Assembly: GCA_016584305.1 (NCBI GenBank)
Contig: JACEEZ010001777.1
Location: 236,501-300,500, forward strand
Source: Chionoecetes opilio
Lineage: Eukaryota > Arthropoda > Malacostraca > Decapoda > Majidae
Direction of reading: 5' to 3'
Length of the DNA stretch: 64,000 nt
The notes below the pieces were generated by a model. That model was not told the DNA's origin, did not search any database, and saw only the letters and a program-made list of their open reading frames with translations. The position numbers and the translations under genes are program-made. Numbering within the stretch: position 1 is the stretch's first letter; each line of letters begins with the position of its first letter. Positions 18,376 through 29,931 of the stretch are shown piece by piece.

Positions 18376-19336
18376 CTTCGGCAGTGCGAAGTGAAGTGGG
18401 ATGTTTGCGGAACGGGCTGGGGCGGTAACCCCCGCCACCACCACACACACCTGTAAACGAACATTAGTTTCTGCCAAAAGAGCGCCAGATTAATTTAAGG
18501 ACGTCATTCCGCTTTAGAGGCGGAAAAAAAAAAAAAAAAAAATTTGCGAAAACTTGTGAAAAATTAGCCTCATGTTTTGGCATTACCGTCCCAAAAGATT
18601 GCTGTCATATGACATTTTTTGTCTATTTTTAATAAATATTTAAAGTACTATAGGTAGGCTGGCAATGATTTGTTTACATATGACGTAATAGCACGTGGGC
18701 AGCTCATTTATATTATTTTTTCCCTTTTTTTTTTCTTTCTTGGTTTTGCTATATTTTTTTGTCCCCGGAGAGAAAAATAACAACATAATAAAAAACAAAA
18801 AAACATAATACTTTGATGGCCATTTCTGGAGTTTAGTTTTTTGCCTAAGATAATGTCATTCAAACTCTTACTATTCTGGCAATTCTTTGTCCGATTTGCA
18901 TCAGTTGTATTTTTATTTGAAAGCTGACACTTTTTTCTAAGTTTTGGACTGGTCAAAGGTCTGGAAAGTTGAATATCTGATTTTATATTGAAGTTTGTTA
19001 TTACGTGGATGAAAAAGAAACATTTTGAACATCGAGCAAAGCATAACCAATGAACCTACACCAGAAACAATTTGTCTAAGTTTGGCACTATGCCCAATAT
19101 TTTTCATTAAAAAATAACCAAGTCAGAACTCCTAATAGCTAGTGACTAGTAGCGATATGAATAATTGACTAAAATCGCGGACAATTCAACTTAATTATTT
19201 TTAATATATGTATTTATTGATATAATTTAATGAAACTTTATCTGTATAATTACTATCATGTGCACAACGTACAGTAAAAAATGAGCATCCTAGCTCAATT
19301 AGGGAAAAAAGTTGTATCGTAAGCGGAGTGACATCC
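18376..19336. other. No recognisable gene
   Basis: AT-rich sequence with an A-run (18520-18541) and several T-runs. I see no protein homology, transposon ends or RNA gene. Confidence 0.5.
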
Positions 19337-19488
19337 TTAACCCTTTCCGCACCGCGCATGCGCCCACTCATTAGGCCTCTATACCGCTCCTGCCCGCTCG
19401 CTCCCCCGCGGAGTATCCACCCACAAAACCTTGACAAATACCCAAAATTTTTATAGTAGAGTAGTTAGGTACAACAGGATAGTAGTAT

Positions 19489-19522
<34 letters not shown>

Positions 19523-19552
19523 CTGCACAGTATGTGACCAATACATATACAT

Positions 19553-22262
19553 TAGGGTGCGTCAAGTAATAGAGGTTGAATTTCAAAATGAAATGAAGTT
19601 AACGAGGAATGCTTTATTCTTTTCCTTTTACAACAAAAACAAAGTGACAGAAAATTTATTGATTGGACGACATCTTCATGTCGCGCAGTGACATACTCTT
19701 GGCCGTCGGTACATTTTCCGGTGGTTTCGAAACTTGAAGGAGCATTGCAGCGGTCTCCAATTCGTGCGAGGTTCCCTTAGTGAAATCCTGCACAGAGCGA
19801 CCCCTCGTTCCGTGGCGTCGTTGGTGACGAGAAGGCCAGTACTCGCCTTGCCCGGTCTGGTACATGGGGTCGTCCCCCATGGCAGGATCGACGTCGAGGA
19901 ACCCTTTGTCGATTCCAGCAAATCCAGAATTTTTCAGTGTTTTTGTGACGAAGGAGGCAACGGTTTGTGTCTTAAGTCAGCCTCCTCGACGCAAACCTTG
20001 GGTGGAGGTTCCTCTGATCCCTCCATGCTTCGAGTTGTGGCAACACATTCCGCTTCTCCTCAGGGGCATCTCATCGTCAAAAAGCGCAAGTCCAACTGTC
20101 CTTCACAGTACCACATGTGACGTTCCAACGCTTTCAGCCCTGACTCTCTGATCACCTTGTTCGTCTCTTTCGCGAGGGCTTTGTAAAGGTCAAGGTCGTT
20201 TCTTGGGGCGTTTGCTGAACACGCAGCTGAGAACCACGCTCGAATGTAGTAGCGTACGATGAAGATGCAGAACTCGTCCAGTTTTGGAGGAACTGCGGCC
20301 TTGACTGCGTGTGAACTGGACGGCCGCTGTTTCTGGTATTCTGCGAACTGAGGCGCGAAGATCCACATTTTCAGAGCGTAAATCGCTCTTGCTATCCATC
20401 GAGCCCGATGGACTGCTCCCGGCTTGTGGAATAAGATCTTGCGTCCATGAGGGATTCAACCAAGGAACACAACGGCTAGTTCTAACAATTCCCGGTAGTC
20501 GTCACGTGGGTGGTCCTTTCGGAGGTAGCCTTGGCAGAGTTTGAGGATGTCGTCCACCCAGTCCTCCTTGAGCTCTTCGTTTGCTGTCCTGTACTGGTCT
20601 TGTTCAACATACGGCCAGATCTCTCGGAAACGGACAAAGGCAGCGATATCTGGACGTTGAGATGTTTCTGGGATGAGGGCCGAGAAAACAGTTCCCCAGC
20701 AGAATTTCCTGCATATGATGGCGACAGGCCAGATGCAGCAGATCACGACCAAGGCTTTGCTGCAGTCGAACGCACACTCCACCCTTGGATCCCGTATTCG
20801 TCGCCGTTGTGTCGAAGCACATTGCTCGAATTCGATCGGAGATAGCCCACTCGAATATAACGGAATGGATGGTGTTTGCCGTAGGCTCCGCTTTGCCGTC
20901 AGTGATGGGAACTGCGAGGATCTTCTCCACGCCTTCTCCAGAAACCAGGATCGGCAGTCGGTCCACAACGCCTTCGTTTGTGAGGGATGGCATTAGTTTT
21001 CCATCCCAGTGGAGTGTGAGCGGTACATCAGGAGCAAACTTTTCTTTGAGCTCTGCAGCCTTTTCCTGGCGATGACGTTTTCGCTGCCGATTGATCGTGC
21101 TCGCGCTCAACGACAATTCTCGAGCGTTCGCTCCAAGCTCCTCCGCGAATGGAAGCAGCACGTGTGCAGCTTTACGGTCACTTATGTTGGTCCGGTCCAG
21201 AGCAGCAGAAACTTGCGGGGATATGATTTTCTTCTGCGATGGTGCACGGCGGGATCGTTTTGGTGGAGGAGATGCTATCACGTCTTGCTCTTTAGGCGAA
21301 GAGGACGAGGTCGAAGACTCGAGTTCAACGGTGGCCTGCCTTTCTGCGAACGCTTGACTTTCCTGTGCAGCTCGACTTCCGTCATCGTCCCTCCGCTGCT
21401 GTGTCCGTGTCTCTTTTTCCACCCAGGCCCGATCCATACCACCCATCTTCCCCTGCCTGCCCGGCTTCCTCTGAGCTTCAAGGAAGTCACGGTCCTCCTT
21501 GATCGTGATCTTGGACATGGCGTCGCGATGTGCTACATCGAACAAATTTTTCAGGCAAGCCACGAAATTGGATCGGTTTTCCTCAGCTTGCCCTGTTGTC
21601 CGGGCTTTTGATTTCTTCAATCCGTTGTACTCTTCGTGCAGACGCCGTACTTACTTGAGGATATCACATGGATCAATGGTCGGAATATTCGCCTTAGAGT
21701 ACTGATGTTGAACATTGAGTGCCGTCTGCCGAACTGAGAACGCCAAATCACGCGGGTTTAGCTTTGCGTGGTACTGCAAAACACACAGGACTTCCTCACG
21801 GTTCGGAGAACACTCAATGGCAGCTCTTGAGTTGCTGGGGCTCCTACGAGCCATAACTTGTCAGTGGACCTCGTGGAAGACATCTGTAAAAAAGAAAAAC
21901 AAGTCAATAAACAGAATAATAATAAAAAGGAGAATAAACAGGTCAATAACAGGATAAACCAATACTGAAACAACTTAAAACCAAGTCTATAAACAGAAGA
22001 ATAATAAACAGGAGAATAAACAAGTCAATAACAGGATAAATCTATGCTGAAACCACATCTTCCTCACAAAACTGTGCGAAGCGGGATCATGCCTTCGTTG
22101 CATGGGGTGGTGCAATAGGGACAAACTTCGAAGCGTCTGCGCGACATGAAGATGTCACGCTACAAGACTAAGATTTTGCTGGTAGTGCTTTCTCATCAAT
22201 ACACATGAACTGCCGGGGTCCGCGTTAAAATCCTAACACTTTCAATTTTTTGACGCACCCTA
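19553..22262 (-). mobile_element. hAT superfamily transposon (2.7 kb)
   Basis: The ends TAGGGTGCGTCAA and TTGACGCACCCTA are inverted repeats, flanked by the exact 8-bp duplication ATATACAT (19545-19552, 22263-22270). TAGGG-type ends and 8-bp duplications fit hAT. It carries one long broken transposase gene on the minus strand. It landed inside the piggyBac transposase gene. Confidence 0.88.
19676..21854 (-). pseudogene. hAT-like transposase pseudogene
   Basis: Starting MARRSPSNSRAAIECSPN at 21854, the reading passes an in-frame TAA (21651-21653), a long open part, a frameshift near 20680, an in-frame TGA near 20457 and further slips near 19800. Recognisable pieces are LTLHWDGKLMP (first acidic residue), MCFDTTATNTGSKGG (second), the C-x2-H motif LACRHHMQE found in hAT-group transposases, a WIARAIYALKMW helix, and TNDATERGVAL near the C-terminus. 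Similar proteins occur as unnamed multi-copy genes in insects and cnidarians (from memory of the family, not searched). Superfamily assignment rests mainly on the 8-bp duplication. Confidence 0.72.
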
Positions 22263-22270
22263 ATATACAT

Positions 22271-22737
22271 CCTCGGTAATTTCATAACCCCCATCACCAT
22301 CAACAAGCTAATGAACACGTGCATTTCATCCCCTTTGACAGGCCGCCATATAATTTCATTCACTTTTCTTTTACCTGTACTAGTAAAATATTCAGCAGCC
22401 CTTTCGTTCATCCACAAACATAATTTATCTATCACTTCTGCATCAAAAAAGTGACAAAATGCCTCTCTTGGGGAGGAAAAATGTGGGACGGACGCTCGAA
22501 TCTCCCCGGTGACGTCACCACTGAACGCGGGCACAGCGTTTAGTCTATCGTCTTCAATTTCGTATCGTTGTCAGATACGAAAGACCACCCTGCGTCAACA
22601 ACAGCCTCGTTGTCGGAATATATTTCATCTTCACTATCATCATCTAGATCACTGTCCTCACTATCATCACTGTTCTCACGATCAGAGTCACCTGGCAGGT
22701 ATTCTGAACCGGAAGTGGACTCTATATCAGCCTCCAT
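22271..22737 (-). pseudogene. piggyBac-like transposase N-terminal fragment
   Basis: The minus strand starts MEADIESTSGSEYLP and continues with an acidic run (SDRENSDDSEDSDLDDD), then after a frameshift near 22540 reads AEVIDKLCLWMNERA, RPVKGDEMHVFISLL and KLPRMY. This is the acidic leader and early region of piggyBac-family transposases. The hAT element is inserted right after KLPRMY; YWS, the expected next residues, are visible at about 19540 beyond it. The DDD catalytic core is missing. Confidence 0.8.
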
Positions 22738-23083
22738 GGTGAAAAATGCACGAAATATAAAAGATCCAAGATAGCTAAGCCACGAAGACACGAAGCAGTA
22801 TATCCTTCCTTGCTGGGGGCATAATCATGACTGGCATCCCTTGGGTAAATCTCCTCCTATTAGTTGAGACAGCGTGACGTTACGGTCTCTGATTAGCTGC
22901 TGGTGGAGTGGGCGGAGCTTCTAGTATCCCCAGTGCGACATACAGTAACATAAATACAACTCCAAGCAACAAAACCGTCTTACAGTATTCCTTAGAATTA
23001 ATCACGTATATGGGTACGTGACGGCTTATTTTACATATACGCTCATCCCGTACATGTGTACGTGACGGTGCGGAAGGGGTTAA

Positions 23084-23640
23084 ACACATCAAAACTATTC
23101 TGAAAAAAGTTTCCTCAAATTTATTGGTGCCCAATAATAAAACTTTACCAAATAATACAGCAAGGTTTACCACGGGCCAACCACATGAGCTCTCAAGGAA
23201 GATAAAAAGCCTAAAGGTGCTCTAGGCTCACACATGAAAAGTAATAAACAAGAAATAAAAAAATAGATGGAAATAAATAAAAAAATTAAAAAAGAAAATA
23301 TATGCTCGAGCATTCTCCCTAACTACCTACCTCCCACCTACGAAGCCATACTTGATCTTGATCTTGATATTACAGGTGGCCTATTTTTCATAGGCCTTTA
23401 AACCGGCTGCTCCTGTAGAGAAAAACACGGTATTATTTTAGACTAGGACCGAAATTTCCTACACAATTGGGAATGTGGTTTCTGTTTACCTTTTTGGATT
23501 CTAAGAGCCTCCTCTCTGAGTTTTCCGTCGCAAATCAATAGTTTCGGAGATATAGAACATTTTAGGTGGGAGGAGGAATACGTCTCCTTTGTTTACAAAA
23601 TGCTCCCTCTTCCTCTTCTTGTGATCTGCAGCACGCGTGA
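23084..23640. other. No recognisable gene
   Basis: AT-rich start, then CTTGATCTTGATCTTGATATTAC and ACCGGCTGCTCCTGTAGAG; these words also occur near 12110 and 4690, indicating repeat fragments. No gene visible. Confidence 0.4.
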
Positions 23641-23678
23641 CGCCAATAGTAAGAAGACGTGTCCCGTACGTCTCTTTA

Positions 23679-23868
23679 AGTGCCGTACACACTACCACTC
23701 ATCACCGTCGGTGCTTCCCGTCGGTGCTTGCCAACGAGCAATGCCGTTGCCAGAGTTACTTACATTTTGCTCGTCGGCATCCTGTCCACACTGCCACTTT
23801 TGAGTGACGAACACTTGATCGACGGGAAGCACCAAAGTGCGGTGGTGAGTGGTAGTGTGTACGGGGCT
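23679..23868. mobile_element. 190-bp Harbinger-type MITE
   Basis: AGTGCCGTACACACTACC at the left and GGTAGTGTGTACGGGGCT at the right are inverted repeats about 28 bp long, flanked by TTA (23676-23678, 23869-23871). The interior has a second inverted pair (GTGCTTCCCGTCG / CGACGGGAAGCAC). It inserted just upstream of a SINE head. Confidence 0.8.
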
Positions 23869-23871
23869 TTA

Positions 23872-24195
23872 GGGGGTAGCAGAGTGGTTAGCGTCTCCGA
23901 GTGGCGTTCTCGGTGACCCGTGTTCGATCCTTGATGAGGGCTGTAAAATCCACTTAGAATCTTTCTCTGCACCGTTGAGTGGCCTAAGAACACCCACACG
24001 CTGCCCATTAACTCTACCTTCGATTGCGAGTGCATCGGAGGACACGGGGGCGGCATGAGCCTTTAATCACAGGCGTCACTATAAAAATCTTGCCTGCGCC
24101 ACTACGGGCGAGGGCCAACCATCACAGCCCTCGAGTGAACCTCCAGGGCCTATCATCCCACTCCTGGATGTCACTGCCTAACGGCGCTGTAGGCA
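23872..24195 (+). mobile_element. SINE family 1 (plus), clean reference copy
   Basis: The head TAGCAGAGTGGTTAGCG, the B box GTTCGATCC at about 23922-23930, the body, and the end GGCGCTGTAGGC with an A-run. It has the shortest A-to-B spacing seen, so it serves as the reference for the expanded copy at 6271-6703. Confidence 0.85.
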
Positions 24196-24220
24196 AAAAA
24201 AAAAAAAGAATAGATAAAAG

Positions 24221-24363
24221 TGTACGAAGCAGCGAGAAAGTCGGGGAGATAATGCGGGAAAGTCGGGATTGTAAGAATTTAGGACTGCGCAAAACTCGAG
24301 GATCGCGAAATTCGCATAGCGTGAAACTCGGGAGAGTACTCTCTCTCTCTCTCTCTCTCTCTC
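24221..24363. repeat. Solo end of CCCTCCCGAG element and (CT)n run
   Basis: GAAAGTCGGGGAGATAATGC... to GCGTGAAACTCGGGAGAG matches the right end of the elements at 3085-6831 and 11185-13077. A (CT)n run of about 24 bp follows. A left end for this copy is not visible. Confidence 0.6.
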
Positions 24364-24374
24364 TGAGAAAAGAA

Positions 24375-25129
24375 AAGGAGATCACATGTGATTAACTTAA
24401 TAAGCTTTTACTCAAGAGTAGTTGATACAACCCAAGATAGAGATGGTTGGGTAGATTGTGTATATCTAGATCTAAAAAATGCATTTGATAAAGTTCCCCA
24501 CGAGAGGCTATTTCGGAAATTGGAAAATAGAGGATGAATCAAAGGGATGATCAAAACCTGGATAGAAAGTTATCTGAGAGGAAGAGAAATGAGAACAATA
24601 GTAAAGGATGAAAAATCTGAATGGAGAAAGGTATTGAGTGGGGTACCACAAGGATCAGTGTTGGCACCAATAATGTTGATGATTTATGTCAATGACATGA
24701 CTGATGAAATATAAAGCTATATAAGTTTGTTTGTGGATGATGCAAAACTATTAAGAAAAATAAAAACTTATAAAGATTGTGCAACACTACAAAATGACCT
24801 GAACAAGATCTACGAATGGAACAGAAGATGGGAAATATAATTTAATGTGAATAAGTTTCATGTGATGGAAATTGGAATAAGTGAATAGAGGTATAAATGG
24901 CCATATAAAATGGGAAATTAAGTAATTATAAAGGTTCATGAAGAAAAGGACCTGGGAGTGATAATGCAAAATAACTTTCAACTAAAAAAACATATCAATA
25001 CAAAATTTGGAGATACGTACATGATGTTGAAGAATATTAGAGTGGCATTTCATTAAATGGACAAAAATATGATGAGAAAAATAATTACTACAATGATCCG
25101 ACCAAAAATGGAACATGCTGCAATTGTAT
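24375..25129 (+). pseudogene. CR1/Jockey-like LINE reverse transcriptase, 5' part
   Basis: Despite several stops the + strand reads IDLKNAFDKVPHERLF-like (motif A), LSGVPQGSVLAPIML (motif B), LFVDDAKLLRKIK (motif C, with the usual FADD as FVDD) and EKDLGVIMQNNFQLKKHI, ending at PKMEHAAIV. These are the reverse transcriptase motifs of CR1/Jockey-group LINEs. The gene is cut at EHAAIV by LINE family A (25130-27440) and resumes WSPYRKE at 27450. At least five in-frame stops show long inactivity before or after the insertion. Confidence 0.8.
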
Positions 25130-27440
25130 CAATCATCAATCAATCATTGTGGGCATACGACGGGGGGCGCGTTGCCTCGCCCACCCTACAACGCCACTCG
25201 TGGGGATCACCACGTGTGAGTCCCCATGCAGGCTCCCTTCCCATACCAAGCAACTCCCGACAGGAAACATCAACTTGCCCCAGCCACGAGCCTTGTGGGT
25301 GCCCCCTTGGCCTCCTCCATGCCGGATTGTCTCTTACAGATACAACCCGATGGGAAGGATCGGTTTCAGGATAGTGTGCCACATGCCCATATAGCCAAAG
25401 TTGATGCTGATGCAGGTAATAGGCCTCGATTCAGTCTCACGGTGCAATTGCTGGTTTGACACTTAATCATCCCAGCGATACCCCATGATTCTTCGAAGAC
25501 ATTTATTACCAAAGGCATCGATTTGCCTCTTCAAGTCGCTATTTAGTGTCCATGTTTCACAACCATAGAGTAAGACAGGGATCACAAGCGACTTGAAGAT
25601 CCGGATCTTTGTCCTCCTGCACAGGTACCAACAACGCCAAAACCTCCTGCTGAGCGAGTCCATAACACCGTGGGCTATGTGGGCCAATCCGTCGTAAGAC
25701 TTCTTGACGTGACCCGCCGTCATTATGGACTGCGCTACCAAGGTATGTAAAACTTTCCAAGGTCTCAATGTCCTCACCGCACGCATGAACAGACTGTACT
25801 GTTTCATCTAGTAAGCCTCCAAACACCTGGACCTTAGTCTTGAGCCAGGAGACCTCAAGTCCCAAAGGCTTTGCCTCCTCGTGCAGCGCCTCGAGAGTCA
25901 TCACCGGACCTCCAGCGACTCAGCAAAGATTACTGCATCATCGGCAAAAACAAGATCAGTGATCTTGGAATTGCCGAGGATGCTCCACAATCACTTTGGT
26001 CCAGAACTTTGCCCAATACCCAGTCCATACAAGTGTTGAAAAGTGATGGGGCAAGGATGCATCCTTACCTCACTCCTGTATTCCCAGGAAAAAAAGCTGG
26101 ATACACCTCCCCCACACTTCACAGCACTCTCAGTCCCAGAGTACAGACCAGTCATCAAACCAATAGTCCTTGCAGGAATCCCGCGAAGTCGCAGAAGATC
26201 CCAGAGTGACTCACGATGCACGGAGTCAAACGCCTTCTTGAGATCAACATAGGCTGCAAGCACCCCCTGTCGAAACTCACAGCGGCGTTCCACCAGGACA
26301 CGAAGCGCTAGGATACGGTCCGTTGTTGACTTACCAGGCATGAACCCAGACTGCTGAGGTCTCTGATGCTTCAGCAGATGACTGCGATCCGTGTTAGCAA
26401 TAGATGGGCAAGCACCTTGCCTGGCACGCTGAGCAGTGTAATGCCGCGGTAATTGTTGCAGTTCTGACGGTCCCCTTTCCCTTTCCAGATAGGGACGACC
26501 AGCTCCCTTTTCCAGTCAGGAGGAATGGTACCTGATTGCCACACGTCAGTCAGGACAGCATGCAACCCGCAGATCATGGCCTCACCCCCAGCTTTGAGGA
26601 GCTCCAAACTGATATTACAGTAATGACACCAGCTGCCTTTCCACCCCTCAACTTTGCTACAGCCTCTCTGACTTCGTCAAGAGAGGGTGCGGTTTAGTCA
26701 ATGGGAGGATCGGCATCCACTGCCCGTAATCCAGTGGTGTGAAGCTGCCCAATTGGAGGGTCCACCGTGAACAACTGCCCAAAGTACTCAGCCCAACGAG
26801 CCGTCTGCCCATCCATGTCCGACACGAGGCGCCCATCTGCTGCTCGAATAGCACTCGCCTGAGATGGAGACTTGCAACGGAGCTTCTTCAGGGCTTGGTA
26901 GGCGGGTCGGAGGTCATTAGCGTTCAAATGACCCTCGACATCCTCAGCGATACTCCTGACATACCTCTCCTTGTCTCTCCCCAGGCGGGTTCTAGTCCTG
27001 CGTGACTGAGCCCTGTGCTCCCAGTCTCCCTGGTCCCGGTGCATTGCAAACCTGGCAGCGCGACTCTCCTCGATTTTCTCCAGCGTCTCCGTCGAGACAA
27101 AACCGCGCCTTGACCTCGGGCGCTCCCCAATACACTCCTTGGTAGCCTGGAAAGTTTCACGTTTGAAGGTATCCCACAGTTCTACAGGGTCCTCGAGGGC
27201 ACCTAGCACATCAAACCGATTTGAGACTGCCACTACATAGTCATGGGCACATGTCAGGTCCTTCAGCTTCTCAAGATGAAACACAGTATGGTTACCTCTT
27301 GAGATTCTTCTGGACTTGACATGAAGCTTAAGTGTAGCAACAAGAAGTCTGTGATCAGTTGCAAAGAACTCGACACTCCGGTAAACCCTGCAGTTCTGGA
27401 GGATCCTCCAACGAGTACTAACGAGGATGTGGCCGATCTC
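25130..27440 (-). mobile_element. Non-LTR retrotransposon (LINE family A), copy 2
   Basis: On the minus strand it starts inside the end of an endonuclease domain (CRVYRSVEFFATDHRLLVAT), continues through a basic linker (TRTRLGRDKERYVRSI) and the RT domain (KGKGDRQNCNNYRGI, DLKKAFDSVHR, motif B with a slip, then VFADD region near 25950 disturbed) to the same C-terminus as 6967-8353, and ends with an ATTG-type tail at 25130. The exact repeat CAATTGTAT flanks it (25121-25129, 27441-27449). Multiple frameshifts make it inactive. It is 0.9 kb longer at the 5' side than copy 1. Confidence 0.88.
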
Positions 27441-27449
27441 CAATTGTAT

Positions 27450-27972
27450 GGTCCCCATATAGAAAGGAGCATGTGTAAAAGTTGGAGAGGATACAGAGAA
27501 TGGCAACAAAGATGATACCAGAGGTAGAAGAACTTACTTATGAGGAAAGGCTGAAAGAAATAAAATTTCCAACTTGAGGAGAGAAGAAAAAGAGGACTCA
27601 ATACAATTTTTTTAACTGATAACTAAAGATGGAAGAAACAGACAATAAGAGACTACTGACTCAGAAGCAAAGAAAAGGTCGATACACAAGAGGACATACA
27701 AAAAAATTAGGGAAAGGGAGATGCCTGAACAACATAAAGAAGTACATAAGAACATAAGAAAATAAGGAAGCTACAAGAGGCCGCGAGGCCTACACATGGT
27801 AGTTCCAGAACAGCTTCCCTCATAGAAATGTAGAAGTTTGGAATGGACGAAATGAGGATGTGATATCGGCAAAGAATGTGCACCAATTGAAAGAAAGACT
27901 GGATAAATGTAGATATGGAGACGGGACCCACATGAGTGTAGCTCAGGCCCTGTAAAACACAACTAGGTAAAT
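27450..27972 (+). pseudogene. CR1/Jockey-like LINE, 3' part after insertion
   Basis: Continues WSPYRKE directly in frame with 25129 once the inserted LINE and one duplication are removed. It then reads IPEVEELTYEERLKEIKFPT and, further on, RNVEVWNG and DKCRYGDGTHMS before the 3' end ACAACTAGGTAAATACACA, which is also found at 12857-12876. About 65 bp of another repeat (AACATAAGAA...AGGCCTACAC) is inserted at about 27742-27806. Confidence 0.75.
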
Positions 27973-27974
27973 AC

Positions 27975-28900
27975 ACATAAGCTCCCTCTCTTCTGCCCTT
28001 TAAACTTAACTATCTGGGATCTGAAATTTATCTCATTCAACTGTAGTATTTATCGGACATTTTTCATAGTCTGGTCCCAAAAATTCTCCTGAAGATGACA
28101 AGAAAAAAACTGAAAATTCAGACCTCAAATCAAGAAATAGCCCACTGAGAATAAGCAGTGGGCATAATACAGAAACTACTTTCCTCAGCCACCCTCCACA
28201 TCAAGATCCATCTAAGATCCATCTTACTTTATAGGTCAGTCACAGGCTTGTAGTTACAGATGCATGTGCCATCATCCCATTCAAGCCACATAGGAGCCTA
28301 TCATGCATAGGGCTGTATTATCACCAGCTGCTGTTATATAAAACTGTGTTAACCTCTGGCTGATCTGCCTGTATGGATCCTGTTCCATCCTATTACTCAC
28401 CCTTGTATCTTTGCTATGGCTAGGTGACAGCTGTCTGTTCATTTGATTTTATTTATTTCCTTCACTGTGCCCTGTAATTTAAGTGTTATAAGTTTAAAAA
28501 AGCCTTAAGGTGTACACCACTCATTTATTTAATATTATCATGAATTTGCTGATGTTAAGTACACATTAAGTGGCCCTTACTAAGAACAGAGATTCATATT
28601 TCTCATAGGCTAAGTGTTTTGTGATCTGATTATCATATGGTATCTGGTATCTGATTGATTGATTTAATGCTAAAAAAGGGGAAATGTGCCAGACATGGTA
28701 TCTGATGGTGCATCAGGAAATGTAACTATCATATGATGTGACTTGCCTTCACATATCTCATATATTCTCAGTTTCTTAGTAGTGATTTGATTTTTCCTAT
28801 ACATACGTAAATCACCTTTTGAGGTAAAAAGAAAAATTCACAGTTCTTCAATGTATGGTGTATGGTACATTGGCTATCTTGGTGGGGTATATTAAATGAC
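27975..28900. other. No recognisable gene
   Basis: Mixed-composition sequence without clear repeats, transposon ends or protein similarity. It is one of the few stretches that could be ordinary intergenic DNA. Confidence 0.5.
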
Positions 28901-29084
28901 AAGAGTACAATGGACCCAACCCATAACTACATCACAGTTTGTTTACCGCGGTGCATTGTGGGAATAAGTCGGGGTCATGAGGCTGAGTGGGTGGACGTGA
29001 CAGTGAGGCAACAATGTGTCCTTAAATATGCCTCATGCAAACTGTTGTGTTCCATATTGTGTTGCAATAAGTAGACAAACTCCT

Positions 29085-29870
29085 TCTTTACAGTTGTACC
29101 AACTTTTACAAGCGGAGAATAGAAAGATGAATTTGATTAGCTCATAAGAAACGACAATCTGCGGACTCCCATCACAGACACCTCTCAAGTAACTCATTTC
29201 AACTGCTTAAATCTTAGACCTTTGACATATATTCCACGTCCAGGTCTCACTTGCATATGTTACTGTCAGAACTATTATGTTATCCCTACAGCGCCTTTCT
29301 TACTTACTGTCCTTTCTCTCATCACGCGCTCCAAGGATCCCAATACTTTCCTTCCTTGTAGGGCTCTCTCTCTTATCTTCCCTTCCATGCTTCCATACTT
29401 GCACAGGATAGAGCCAATATCTGTCCATTCATCATTATTTTACATTGCTTCTGGTTTCAATTTTCATTCTATATTGATCTTCAAACTCAATAACTTTACT
29501 CTTTAGTTTTTAAAATACCTTGCCGCACTTTACTTTTGGCCACATTCACTTTCAGTTTCCTCCTCAAACAAACAGTACTGAATTCATTATCCAATATTTG
29601 CAAATCTTTTTTACTCTCTGTTACAGTGTCAGTGTCATCTGCAAACACTATAATATTGAGCTTCCCTTTTGTATTATCTATACTCTATTGTATTATCTAC
29701 ATCAACATCACCAACCTTTGCTTTCATTTATCTGATTACTCCATACATAAACAAGTTGCATAACCACGGTGACATTACGCATCCTTGCCTCACGGTACCT
29801 GGTACTCTCGTCTACCAAAATTCTCGTCCCGACACAAATCGGGAACTCGCCGACGGTAATGGTTAGGTTA
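29085..29870 (-). pseudogene. LINE reverse transcriptase fragment, heavily decayed
   Basis: The minus strand shows pieces in different frames: DDTD near the RT motif C position (about 29640), RRKLKVNVAKSKV (about 29540), ALQGRKVLGSLERVMRERT (about 29330) and RAVEMSYLRG-like sequence at about 29200. This order fits the RT thumb and post-RT region of an RTE/Jockey-type LINE. Many stops. No ends are visible. Confidence 0.6.
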
Positions 29871-29930
29871 GGTTACTGTTAGATTAGGAAAAGGTCACGT
29901 TAGGTTAGGTTAGTTAGGTTAGGTCAAAGA
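29858..29930 (+). repeat. GGTTA (telomere-like) repeats
   Basis: Irregular GGTTAGGTTAGGTTA runs. The arthropod telomere repeat is TTAGG. Similar short runs occur at 34885-34932, 42735-42745 and 42925-42945. The run immediately precedes a foldback arm copy. Confidence 0.7.
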
Positions 29931-29931
29931 C

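Larger units (their letters stand above)
19341..23079 (-). mobile_element. piggyBac element broken by a hAT insertion
   Basis: CCCTTTCCGCACCG at the left and CGGTGCGGAAGGGG at the right are inverted repeats flanked by TTAA (19337-19340, 23080-23083). Without the nested hAT element (19553-22262 plus one duplication) it is only about 1 kb. It retains the transposase N-terminus on the minus strand (22271-22737) and a few codons beyond the insertion; the catalytic part is deleted. Confidence 0.85.

Noticed and set aside
19734..21611. Plus-strand frames across the hAT element
   Set aside because: Antisense of the transposase pseudogene; no recognisable family on that strand.
22540..22737. Acidic nuclear protein gene
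   Set aside because: The acidic stretch is the normal N-terminus of a piggyBac-type transposase, followed by its DNA-binding segment after a frameshift.
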